A stretch of DNA of 64,000 nucleotides, from positions 1 through 64,000 of the forward strand of contig JAUVXJ010000008.1 in NCBI GenBank assembly GCA_030603665.1, in the 5' to 3' direction. This DNA is from Chloroflexota bacterium (GTDB lineage Bacteria; Chloroflexota; Anaerolineae; UBA7937; B3-Chlor). Shown piece by piece: positions 27,401-34,382 of this stretch. Numbering within the stretch: the first letter of the stretch is position 1; the number at the start of each line of letters is the position of its first letter. The translations under genes were made by a program, and so were the position numbers. The notes beneath the pieces are model-generated. The model had not been told where the DNA came from. It saw only the letters and a list, made by a program, of their open reading frames with translations, and ran no database searches.

Positions 27401-27556
27401 GACCCGGGAGGGGACGCGCCCCGGGTGGTGCGTGGCGGGACGTTCGGCGACGGTCAGAGGTACGTTCGTTGTGCCTTTCGCTACTGGTTCTATCCCGACT
27501 TCCGCTACAACTTCATCGGGTTTCGAGTTGTAGTTTCCCCCAGCTCTCCTGCGTAG
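24437..27556 (+). CDS. NACHT-type STAND NTPase with C-terminal FGE-sulfatase (C-type-lectin-fold) domain
   Basis: A 1039-residue protein. Two hydrophobic segments (about 34-52 and 56-78) and a helical region precede a NACHT domain: Walker A GDPGSGKTT (about 287-295), Walker B ALVLLDGLDEV (about 368-378), then FALTSRIVGYRE and the helical ANPLLLTILALMK stretch. A winged-helix-like and HEAT-like region follows, with FIHLTFEEYLAAVGLARL. Residues about 750-1039 are an FGE-sulfatase/SUMF1 domain (GMQFCYVPPGPFWMGSG, RLPTEAEWEKAARCG, LSGNVFEWCATKWED, GFRVVVSP). The catalytic Cys pair of true formylglycine enzymes is not evident, so it is probably a binding domain. The ATG at 24437 has GGAGGAGGG upstream. 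It probably works as a sensor: the FGE tail detects, the NACHT oligomerises. Its extreme 3' end is hypervariable relative to the next gene. Confidence 0.88.
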   Translation: MGFNLERWKEQLREPIRHFSADPKGSVKRAGAQTLFGYLATMTLFPLAVAAAEGELIPVVAALGSIAGIVGANLVANKVQRWKDEATAIEELERELPESPELRQALDQILSKLGVIEDAQREMEEDERRSFASQLDREVQPYQADLPRVYATLTGVTDSLVVFSEGDTYVNYVKLIVNQLASAKLSEAELREATNRYLQYLVDRYQYLDLKGMGISERVPLRLPLLEMYVPLQARLEVPGGETWPEELRVAGRRLRGREDEEEIQRLGEPRPVLDLLRENDALIILGDPGSGKTTFLKCLALKLARGEADQLGLGPPLPVLLPLSAYATALAEEDVRLDDFIADYLCAQMPGLPIDEMLAAALEQGRALVLLDGLDEVRELGLRNTVVDRVMDFYSYHRRAGNKFALTSRIVGYREVRPTAEGLVECTLVDFGDEEIEAFVDKWTAAIERAARGETDFAEEEAKRERGELLDAIGRNPGVRGLAANPLLLTILALMKRQGVSLPERRVQLYDQYVRTLLSSWNLARGLGRPPTRDLDVVQTVRILAPLALWMHEKSPGVGLVRQEELKRELARIYTQQGEEDAERAVEQFLEEVREYAGLLLERGAGQYGFIHLTFEEYLAAVGLARLGQGNIEPVADVLAEHVGDPAWREVALLTVGYLGIVQQWEEVASDVVGELLERQPGEPGQAAVLLGDAVVDASPGGVTVACKDRMVGVLLETLRDDRVKAPLRAAAGRSLARLGDPRAEVVTLEGMQFCYVPPGPFWMGSGNDDDMAYEDEKPARRVDVPYGYWMARYPVTNAQFRLFTEDPEGYQADTWWTKAGLGWRKREGGPQDYGEPWNLANHPVVGVNWYEAAAFAAWLEWMLRQSGLLPEGRVARLPTEAEWEKAARCGLEIPATPMVLALHDGVGQAADWERVENPSRQRRYPWGQEPDPERAHYGDTGIGSTSAVGCFGRGRSPYEVEELSGNVFEWCATKWEDSYEDYQGDNDPGGDAPRVVRGGTFGDGQRYVRCAFRYWFYPDFRYNFIGFRVVVSPSSPA
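27386..27517 (+). other. Putative variable region 1 (DGR-like) in the NACHT-FGE gene
   Basis: Bases 27386-27428 are identical to 30124-30166 in the neighbouring KAP gene. The next 89 bases (27429-27517) align without gaps to 30167-30255 but differ at 27 positions, 25 of them first or second codon positions. It encodes RGGTFGDGQRYVRCAFRYWF then YPDFRYNFIGFR. Codons often keep C or T in the third position, as expected if AAC/AAT codons of a template were mutated at A. Confidence 0.55.
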
Positions 27557-27717
27557 TTCTGATTGCTGAGTTCTGTTTTCTGCGTTTGCAGTACGCGCTT
27601 CAGAGCGTCTTTTGTGGGGTGCGCCTGTGCGCGCAGTTGGTAGTCAAGCGGCAAGCGGATCGTAGCGCACAAGCCCGAAGCCTGGGGCGGGGCGCCCTGG
27701 GGAAGAGGAGGATTGAG
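27557..27717. other. Spacer between the two NTPase-FGE genes
   Basis: It contains a sequence TTTCTGCGTTTGCAGTACGC about 35 nt after the stop that is repeated, with changes, after the second gene (from about 30300), so the duplication that made the pair extends past the coding region. A weak hairpin (ACGC...GCGT, 27593-27608) lies in it. No promoter is obvious; the second gene is probably co-transcribed. Confidence 0.5.
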
Positions 27718-30294
27718 ATGGCAGCCCAATCTGGCAGCTGGACCGACCAGGAGATCAAGAGCCTTGACGCTGATCGGCTGAACTTCGGCACCTACAGCCG
27801 GGTGCTGGCGCAGGTCATCCTGGATGCCGACACACCCCTCACCATCGGTGTCTTCGGACCCTGGGGGTGCGGCAAAACCAGCCTCATGCGCCTGGTGGAG
27901 GAATCGCTGGGGAGGGCGGCCACCACAGAAGAAAAGAAGGTGTGGACGGTGTGGTTCAACCCCTGGCGCTACGATCGGGAGCAGGCCCTTTGGCGCGCAC
28001 TGATCCTGCGCGTGTTGGGACTCCTTAGGGTGGAGCTCTTGGGGAAAGACAATGCACACAAGGCGCCCGATGAACTGCCAGAGGACAAGCAGCAGCTCGG
28101 GCATGAGCTTGAAGACCTGGAGAGCAGTCTGTACCGGGAGGTGGAGAGGGAGGAGATAGGCGGAGTCACGGTGGACTGGGAGAAGATGGCGACGGGAGCA
28201 GTCGGCTGGGTGACTCGCCTTTCACTGGGCTTGATCCCCGGTCTCGGCGGACCGTTGTCGAAGATGGTCGAGCAAGCCCAGAAGAAGCTGAGTGGCGATG
28301 ATCTGGATACTCTATTCGCAGCGGTCCAGAGGGAGCGCCGCAAGGTGCACCGCGACCACGTCCGCTCTCTCGAACAGTTCCGCGGCAACTTGGAGAACCT
28401 TGTGAAGACGCACATAGACAAGCCGAACCGCCGCCTCGTTGTCTTCATCGACGACCTGGACCGCTGTCTTCCGGAGAAGGCCATTGAAGTACTAGAAGCG
28501 ATCAAGCTGTTTCTGGACGTGCCTGGCTGCGTCTTCCTCATAGGCGCCGACCGGAACGTGATCGAGGAGGGGATTCGGGTCAAGTACAAGAGCTTCCTCA
28601 GCGGCCTGGGCGGTGACGTCAGCCCCGACGAGTTGGCGGAGCGTCTACCCATCAGCGGCGAGAACTACCTGGAGAAGATCGTACAGCTGCCTTTCCACAT
28701 CCCTCCCTTGCGGGAGGAGCTGGTGGAGGAATTCATCAAAGAACACGAGGCAGACCTACCGGAAGACTGTGCGGGCATCTTCTGCCTGGGGCTGGAGCGC
28801 AACCCCCGCAAGGTGAAGCGCACGCTCAACATCTTCCGCCTGCTACGGCTGCTGGCAGAGGAGCGGGCCGCGGAGGGCGAGATGCAGCCGGTGGAGCCAC
28901 AACTGCTGGCCAAGATGGTCATCATCCTCATTCGCTGGCATGAGCTGTTCAAAGACCTCCAGGAATACCCCAATCTGCTGCCCGAGCTCGAGCAGATGTC
29001 GATCAAGGGAGAAACAGCCAGACCTGCCGGCGAGCGCAAAGAAGCCAAGGATCCGGAGAAGGGCCTGCCAGCAACGGCGAAGGAGTCAGTTATTGCCGCC
29101 CGTGAGCGCGAGGAGGAACCGCTGCTGGAGCTGTATGGGCGCATCAAGGCCTTGGGCAAGATCTTGGTCCAGGGGCCACCCTGGTTTTCCGACCTCCCTC
29201 GGGAGCAGTTGAAGGAGTACATCTACCTGGCTCGCTCCACCACCGAGGCGGTGGAAGCGGCTGAGCTGCATATCGACGAGCGGCGCTGGGCAGACCTGCT
29301 GAGCAACGACCTCACCAAGATCCGTGCTGCGGTGGAGGAGTTGGGCGACGCCGAGAAGAAGGCGTGCACGGCAAAGCTCTTGACCATGGTGCGATCTGAC
29401 AACTCGCCCTTGGAGAGGGTATCGGCGGGCAATGCCCTGGCTCTACTTGGCGATCCCCGGCCTGGTGTGGATCCGGTGGTGACGAGCTTGGGGCAGATGG
29501 AGTTCTCCTATGTGCCACCGGGCCCTTACTGCATGGGCAGCGCTGACGACGACCAAATGGCCTGGGATGATGAAAAACCGCTGCACACGCAGGATATCCG
29601 CCATGGGTACTGGGTGGCGCGCTTTCCCGTGACGGTGGCGCAACTCCGGGCATTTGCGGAGGCGGGCAACGAGCTAGGTCATGAGCACAGCCTGAGAGGG
29701 CTGCCCAACCACCCGGCGGTGAGTCTTACTTGGCATGAGGCCCTGGCCTTCGGCCAGTGGCTCACAGGGCTCTATCGCGGCCGCCTTCCCGAGCGGTATG
29801 TGGTGACTTTGCCCACTGAAGAGCAGTGGGAGAAGGCGGCGCGGGGCGGTGTGCAGGTGCCGGTACGTCCGGTGTGGGGCGACCTCGCGGGCGGGCTCGG
29901 GATACCCGTTGCGCCTAGCCTGATGGAGAATCCTACGCCGTTGAGACTCCATCCCTGGGGGGACCGAGCGGACAGCACCCGGGCGAACTATGCTGAGACG
30001 GGGATTGGCGGAACCAGCGCGGTGGGATGCTTCCCACGCGGCACCAGCCCCTATGGCGTGGAAGACCTCAGTGGTAACGTCTACGAGTGGTGCGCGACCA
30101 AGTGGGAGGGGGACTACGTGGGGTACCAGGGCGACAATGACCCGGGAGGGGACGCGCCCCGGGTGGAGCGTGGCGGGTCGTACACGACCGATGGGTGGCA
30201 CGTTCGCTGTGCCTTTCGCGACGAGGACGATCCCGACTCCCTCTACCGCGACCTCGGGTTTCGCGTGGTAGTCTCGCCTGGCTCTCTTGAGTAG
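27718..30294 (+). CDS. KAP-family P-loop NTPase with C-terminal FGE-sulfatase domain
   Basis: An 858-residue protein. The KAP NTPase shows GVFGPWGCGKTSLMRL (Walker A, about 45-60), the family stretch VWFNPWRYDREQALWRAL (about 79-96), a glycine-rich hydrophobic insert VTRLSLGLIPGLGGPL (about 160-178), and the Walker B/DDLDRC motif VVFIDDLDRCLPEKAIEVLE (about 238-257). A helical linker leads to an FGE-sulfatase domain (about 587-858) with MEFSYVPPGPYCMGSADDD, LPTEEQWEKAARGG, LSGNVYEWCATKWEG and GFRVVVSPG. KAP proteins are STAND-like, membrane-associated NTPases found in phage-defence and eukaryotic scaffold proteins. The ATG at 27718 has GAGGAGG. The FGE tail is homologous to that of the NACHT protein although the NTPases differ. 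A paired sensor role is inferred. Confidence 0.88.
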   Translation: MAAQSGSWTDQEIKSLDADRLNFGTYSRVLAQVILDADTPLTIGVFGPWGCGKTSLMRLVEESLGRAATTEEKKVWTVWFNPWRYDREQALWRALILRVLGLLRVELLGKDNAHKAPDELPEDKQQLGHELEDLESSLYREVEREEIGGVTVDWEKMATGAVGWVTRLSLGLIPGLGGPLSKMVEQAQKKLSGDDLDTLFAAVQRERRKVHRDHVRSLEQFRGNLENLVKTHIDKPNRRLVVFIDDLDRCLPEKAIEVLEAIKLFLDVPGCVFLIGADRNVIEEGIRVKYKSFLSGLGGDVSPDELAERLPISGENYLEKIVQLPFHIPPLREELVEEFIKEHEADLPEDCAGIFCLGLERNPRKVKRTLNIFRLLRLLAEERAAEGEMQPVEPQLLAKMVIILIRWHELFKDLQEYPNLLPELEQMSIKGETARPAGERKEAKDPEKGLPATAKESVIAAREREEEPLLELYGRIKALGKILVQGPPWFSDLPREQLKEYIYLARSTTEAVEAAELHIDERRWADLLSNDLTKIRAAVEELGDAEKKACTAKLLTMVRSDNSPLERVSAGNALALLGDPRPGVDPVVTSLGQMEFSYVPPGPYCMGSADDDQMAWDDEKPLHTQDIRHGYWVARFPVTVAQLRAFAEAGNELGHEHSLRGLPNHPAVSLTWHEALAFGQWLTGLYRGRLPERYVVTLPTEEQWEKAARGGVQVPVRPVWGDLAGGLGIPVAPSLMENPTPLRLHPWGDRADSTRANYAETGIGGTSAVGCFPRGTSPYGVEDLSGNVYEWCATKWEGDYVGYQGDNDPGGDAPRVERGGSYTTDGWHVRCAFRDEDDPDSLYRDLGFRVVVSPGSLE
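30124..30255 (+). other. Putative variable region 2 (DGR-like) in the KAP-FGE gene
   Basis: Partner of 27386-27517. After 43 shared bases the block encodes RGGSYTTDGWHVRCAFRDED then DPDSLYRDLGFR. Conserved residues RGG, VRCAFR, PD and GFR keep the same codons apart from CGT/CGC, while the residues between them change. Downstream of 30255 the differences return to third codon positions. Confidence 0.55.
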
Positions 30295-30607
30295 TTCGGG
30301 TTTCTGCGTTTGTAGTGGGCGCGTCAGCGCGTCGTGTGCAGTGCGCGCTTCAGCGTTCTACGGACGGTCAAACCCTTTCTTGACACCGATACTCCCACGC
30401 AGGAGTTCCCTTCGCTGAAGGGAGGGGCCAGTTCGAGGGCCAATCGAGGCGCACCTGTCGCTCACCCCCACCTCCAGTCCTCCCCCCTCAAGGGGGAGGA
30501 GGCTCCTTGGCGGCTATACAGTGGGCCCCCGCCTATGGTTCCCCTCCCTTGATAGGAGGGGTTAAGGGGAGGGTGACGCGAGGCGCGTGTGAAGCGGCAA
30601 AGCCTTT
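30295..30607. repeat. Hairpin-rich, C/G-run intergenic repeat region
   Basis: No gene is seen. It holds a hairpin GGCGCG-TCAG-CGCGTC (30318-30333) and further AGTGCGCGCTTCAGCG repeat units, then TCCCTTC-GCT-GAAGGGA (30407-30423), a 9-bp stem TCCTCCCCC / GGGGGAGGA (30478-30500) and CCCCTCC / GGAGGGG (30541-30561). The purine/pyrimidine-run hairpins look like a dispersed intergenic repeat family. They could end transcription from either side, but there is no clean U-tract. Confidence 0.6.
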
Positions 30608-31408
30608 CTACGAAGGCCTGGTCGCCGCGATGAGGGTGTACCCCACCGTGCCGCTCTCGATCAACTCCACAGCCCTGCGCGCCAGTCGCTTGCCCTCGTC
30701 CAGGTCCAGATCGCCCAGATCCAGCTTGCCCAGCCCGACAGCCAATTCCACTGCCAGGAGCTTCTTCCTCACCTCGTTCACCAGCTCCAGGAGGTCACCG
30801 CTGCGGTCTTCAACGACAAAGCCATCGAAGCCCACCTGCTCCAGTGTGGCCACATACTCATCAGGCCTGGCGGCCCCGGCCACGCAGGCGACCCAGGCCA
30901 GCAGGCTCTGAAGATCCTCTGGTACGGCCCCAGAAACGGTGACATCGGTGAGGGCCAATCTGCCATCTGGACGGAGGACCCGCGCCATCTCCGTGGCGGC
31001 GCTGGTCTTGTCGGGGAACGTGCAGAAGCTGCACTCGGAGATCAGGGCATCGAAGGGAGCGTCGTCGAAGGGCAGCTTCTCGGCATCACCATGTCGAAAG
31101 GCGGTGAGGTGGGCCACGCCTCTCTCCGCAGCGTGGGCCTCGGCCGCGGCGACATTCTCTTGGCCGTAGTCCAGGCCTGTGACGTGGCAGCCGAAGGTCT
31201 CTGCCAAGTACACGGCAGAGGCGCCGCGCCCGCAGGCCACGTCCAGCACGCTGTCTCCTGAGCCCAGACCAATTTGCTCGCCAAGGTGCCGGGTCAGGTC
31301 CAGGCCTCCTGGGTGCAGCACGTCGCCGAGAAAGAGCCGCACCAACTCGCTCTCGTAGAAGGAGGCGCAGCACACCTTGATCTCTGTCTCAGGAGCCTGG
31401 TCTGTCAT
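30608..31408 (-). CDS. Class I SAM-dependent methyltransferase, ArsM-like / DVU_1556-like
   Basis: A 266-residue protein. SAM-binding motif I is VLDVACGRGASAVYLAE (about 53-69), followed by GCHVTGLDYGQENV and the DALISECSFCTFPDKT segment and LRPDGRLALTDVTVSG typical of the methyltransferase_11/25 group. An N-terminal CCASFYES (Cys13, Cys14) is a mark of the methyltransferases encoded beside Tes/TrsS-like radical SAM proteins (DVU_1556 type). The start is the ATG at 31408, with GGAGG upstream; it overlaps the stop of the radical SAM gene by 4 nt (ATGA). Longer upstream reading is antisense-like and rejected. It probably acts with the two preceding genes on one thiol, metalloid or lipid substrate; which one is unknown. 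Confidence 0.82.
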   Translation of the reverse strand: MTDQAPETEIKVCCASFYESELVRLFLGDVLHPGGLDLTRHLGEQIGLGSGDSVLDVACGRGASAVYLAETFGCHVTGLDYGQENVAAAEAHAAERGVAHLTAFRHGDAEKLPFDDAPFDALISECSFCTFPDKTSAATEMARVLRPDGRLALTDVTVSGAVPEDLQSLLAWVACVAGAARPDEYVATLEQVGFDGFVVEDRSGDLLELVNEVRKKLLAVELAVGLGKLDLGDLDLDEGKRLARRAVELIESGTVGYTLIAATRPS

Positions 31409-32886
31409 GGCATGACCTCCGCGGACTTGGGCTGTAACAGTTGCTCGCTGCCCAGCATCTTGCGTACCTCTTCCCTGTAGCCCAGGTTGTTGTAAGCACA
31501 CAAGGGTATCGCGCGGCCGTCGGGCAGCAGCTGGTGCACGCAGCATTTCATCGCGCGCTTCACGTCGAAAGTGTGCTCGTCCATGAAGCCATGTACCTGG
31601 ATGGCGAAGAAATGCTCTTTCAGGTGCGAAGGGTCGAGACTGGTGGGGACCTCGAGACCACACGTGGCGCAGACGAGATCGTCGGTGGTCTCGTCGCTGC
31701 CCATGGCCGCCGCCATACTCCACAATGCCTCCACCACCGGCTCTAGCTCGGCTGAAAGATCGGGGGTCGAGCGGTTGCTGACGAAGTCCAGGTAGTCGTC
31801 GACGTTGAGGATGCGGGGGATGGGGGTGACCTGATCGCCGTCTATGAAAGCGTAGGTGCAGGCCGAGCAAGAGGGATGGGGGCAGGGTACGGGAAAGAAG
31901 TCGCTCACCTGAAAAAGGCCAGCTGTCTGTTCTTCCAGGGCGTGGAGCACGTCGGGCAGCGTCACTCGATCCAGCGGATCCTGGCTCCCTATGCAGCGCC
32001 CGGCGAAGGTAGCAGGCTGGTAGCTGACGCCCACCACCGTTGGATGAGCAAGTCCATGGCGAAGGATGTCGCCGATCTCATCATCGTTGATTCCCTGCAC
32101 TACCGTAGGTACAAGGATGGTGTACAGTCCGGCTTCTGCCAGTCGTTCCAGCGCCTGCGCCTTGATCTCACTCAGGTCGCGGCCACGCAGAGCTTCGTGG
32201 GTTGAAGCTCTGAGTCCGTCGAACTGGAGGTAGATGAGTGGACGGTAGCGGGCCAGCTCGCGGGCGAGATCCGGATCCGACGCGAGCCTCAGGCCGTTCG
32301 TATTGAGCATCACATGGCTGATTGGGCGCTCCCTGGCCATAGCCAGGATGTCCAGGAGTTGAGGGTGCATGGTCGGCTCGCCGCCGCTGATCTGCACCAC
32401 CTCGGGATGCCCTTCGGTCTCCACGAGCCGGTCCAGTATCGCTCCCACCTGGGACAGAGTCAGGTCATAGCTGCCGTCTGGGTGCTGCATACCCGAATCG
32501 GCGAAGCAAGTGGGACAGCCCAGGTTGCAGCGGGAGGTGATCTCTATCACACCTATGCAGGTGTGCTGTTGGTGTTCGGGACACAGGCCACAGTCCCGGG
32601 GGCAGCCTTCTTGCACAGCCGTGGAGAAGTCGTAGGGTATGGCCCCGGGTTTGTTGTATCTCAGGGAGTCGAGGTGCCACTCGGCATCAGAGGACACCAA
32701 GCCCTCGTGCCATCCGTGGTCGGGGCAGCGTTTGCGCAAGACCACCGCCCCGTCGCGGACGAGCACCTGCGCGTCCACCACCCGGCGACACTGGGGGCAG
32801 ATGCTGCGTGTGATCTCGTGGAAAACGTGCTCCCGAACCGTTTGTTCACTACTGATCTCCAATGGTCTCTCGCTTTCCTCTCTCAT
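31405..32886 (-). CDS. Tes/MJ0619-like (TrsS-like) radical SAM enzyme
   Basis: A 493-residue protein. It starts with a metal-binding segment (Cys30, Cys33, Cys54), then GCPRDCGLCPEHQQHTC (Cys95, 99, 102, 110) and the radical SAM core CNLGCPTC (Cys120, 124, 127). A Cys-rich C-terminus (CPHPSCSAC, CATCGLEV, KCCVHQLLP) follows. This arrangement of several clusters is that of the MJ0619 family, which includes archaeal tetraether synthase and the bacterial TrsS-like proteins. Archaeal Tes joins lipid chains; bacterial homologues are mostly uncharacterised. The ATG at 32886 overlaps the upstream reductase by 4 nt and the downstream methyltransferase also overlaps by 4 nt, so the three form one translation-coupled operon. 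Confidence 0.88.
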   Translation of the reverse strand: MREESERPLEISSEQTVREHVFHEITRSICPQCRRVVDAQVLVRDGAVVLRKRCPDHGWHEGLVSSDAEWHLDSLRYNKPGAIPYDFSTAVQEGCPRDCGLCPEHQQHTCIGVIEITSRCNLGCPTCFADSGMQHPDGSYDLTLSQVGAILDRLVETEGHPEVVQISGGEPTMHPQLLDILAMARERPISHVMLNTNGLRLASDPDLARELARYRPLIYLQFDGLRASTHEALRGRDLSEIKAQALERLAEAGLYTILVPTVVQGINDDEIGDILRHGLAHPTVVGVSYQPATFAGRCIGSQDPLDRVTLPDVLHALEEQTAGLFQVSDFFPVPCPHPSCSACTYAFIDGDQVTPIPRILNVDDYLDFVSNRSTPDLSAELEPVVEALWSMAAAMGSDETTDDLVCATCGLEVPTSLDPSHLKEHFFAIQVHGFMDEHTFDVKRAMKCCVHQLLPDGRAIPLCAYNNLGYREEVRKMLGSEQLLQPKSAEVMP

Positions 32887-34298
32887 CTCATCAGCCTCGC
32901 CAGACGGCGAATGACTTTGCCCGAGGTGCCTCCTAGCAGTTGCTGGACCCTGATGTGCGCCGCCGCCTGCATGATGGCGGTGGAGTAAGTAGGGTAGACG
33001 TGTATCACGTCGGACAGTTCGCCCACCTTGACCCCTCGATGTAGGGCCATGATCCACTCGTGGATCATCTCCCCGGCCCGCCTGGCCACTATGGTGGCGC
33101 CGAGGAGCATTCCATCCCGCTTGTAGACCAGCTTCAAGAAGCCAGCCGTGTCGCCCTCGGCACGAGCGCGGTCCACCTTGTCCATGGGCCAATCACACGT
33201 GGCCACATCGTCGCCGAAACGCTCCCGGGCTTGGGCCTCGGTCATGCCCACGTGGGCCACCTCGGGGTCGGTGAAGGTGGTCCAGGGCACCAGATCGGTC
33301 ACGCCCTTGGACGAACCGGGCAGCAGGGCGTTGCGGACCGCCATGGCGGCCTGCCAGCCGGCGTAGTGGGTGAACTGATAGCTGCCCACGCAGTCCCCCG
33401 CGGCGTAGATGTGCTTCTGACTCGTTCGCAGGTTCTCGTCCACCTCGATGCCCTGCTCGGTGTAGCTCACCCCCGCCTGTTCCAGATCCAGCCCTTTGAC
33501 GTTGGGACGCCGCCCGGTAGCCACGAGCAGCGCGTCGCCCACCAGTTCTTCAGCGCCAGCTACCACGTGGATGGTTCTCCCGTCCTGCCAGGCCCGCTGG
33601 GCAGGCGCCTCGAAGCGCAGAGAGATGCCCTCTGTGGTGAACACATCAGCTAGCACGTGTGATGCACTAGGTTCGTCGCGGGGCAGCAGGCGGTCGAGAT
33701 CCGTCAGCAAGGTCACATTGGCTCCCAACCGGCGAAAGGCCTGGGCCAACTCGCACCCCACTGGCCCTGCGCCCACTACCAAGAGATGCTCTGGAAGAGC
33801 CTCCATGTCCCAGACGGTCTCGTAGGTGAGGTAGTCCACGTCGTCCAGACCTTCGGTGGCGGGCAGGAAGGGATGGCCGCCGGTGCACAGCAGGAAGCGC
33901 CGGGCCTCAAGGATGGTACCGTCAACCGAGAGGGTGTGGGGGTCCACGAACCGTGTGTCGCCCAGGAAGACCTCGATGCCGTCGGCGCGAAGAGCCTCCG
34001 GCGACTCCTCCTCGTAGATGCCAGCGATCACGGACCGCACGTGGGCCATCACCGACTTCAGGTCAACCTCGGGATCGACGGAGGATAGGCCATATTCTCT
34101 GGCTGTGCGCATCTCATGAGCCACCCTGGCGGCCTTGAGCAAGGTCTTGCTGGGCACACAGCCGGTCCAGGTACAGTCGCCGCCAACGCGGTGCTTCTCC
34201 ACTAGCGCCACTCTCACGCCGAACTGGACGGCAAGGCCAGCCGCCGTCAGGCCCGCAGAGCCGCCGCCAATGATCATGAGATCATAGGTTTCGTCCAT
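32883..34298 (-). CDS. Pyridine nucleotide-disulfide oxidoreductase, MerA/dihydrolipoamide dehydrogenase type
   Basis: A 471-residue flavoprotein. FAD site LMIIGGGSAGLTAAG (about 7-21); redox disulfide GGDCTWTGCVPSK with Cys42 and Cys47; NAD(P)H site LLVVGAGPVGCELAQAF; second FAD motif IYAAGDCVGSYQF; C-terminal dimer interface VIHVYPTYSTAIMQ, where the usual HP catalytic pair of lipoamide dehydrogenase reads YP. The C-terminal Cys pair and N-terminal HMA domain of true mercuric reductases are absent, so mercury reduction is unlikely. It may reduce a thiol substrate or partner for the radical SAM/methyltransferase pair that follows. The ATG at 34298 has GGAGGAG 3-4 nt upstream. Confidence 0.88.
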   Translation of the reverse strand: MDETYDLMIIGGGSAGLTAAGLAVQFGVRVALVEKHRVGGDCTWTGCVPSKTLLKAARVAHEMRTAREYGLSSVDPEVDLKSVMAHVRSVIAGIYEEESPEALRADGIEVFLGDTRFVDPHTLSVDGTILEARRFLLCTGGHPFLPATEGLDDVDYLTYETVWDMEALPEHLLVVGAGPVGCELAQAFRRLGANVTLLTDLDRLLPRDEPSASHVLADVFTTEGISLRFEAPAQRAWQDGRTIHVVAGAEELVGDALLVATGRRPNVKGLDLEQAGVSYTEQGIEVDENLRTSQKHIYAAGDCVGSYQFTHYAGWQAAMAVRNALLPGSSKGVTDLVPWTTFTDPEVAHVGMTEAQARERFGDDVATCDWPMDKVDRARAEGDTAGFLKLVYKRDGMLLGATIVARRAGEMIHEWIMALHRGVKVGELSDVIHVYPTYSTAIMQAAAHIRVQQLLGGTSGKVIRRLARLMR

Positions 34299-34382
34299 AT
34301 TCTCCTCCACTGATTCTGGGGCCTCTTCCTTGCTCAAGCGGTGCCCACGCAGGCTATGTTCTAGCCCAGTACCCCTGCGCTC

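Noticed and set aside
27469..27717. 83-residue N-terminal extension of the KAP protein
   Set aside because: Overlaps the end of the NACHT gene and the repeat; the ATG at 27718 has a strong ribosome site and starts the domain.
24105..30607. DGR reverse transcriptase or template repeat close to the variable regions
   Set aside because: All open frames and intergenic stretches here were read; none has a YxDD-type RT motif or an A-rich copy of the variable block.
31409..31870. N-terminal extension of the methyltransferase
   Set aside because: Shadow of the radical SAM gene; the ATG at 31408 has GGAGG and family-like sequence starts there.
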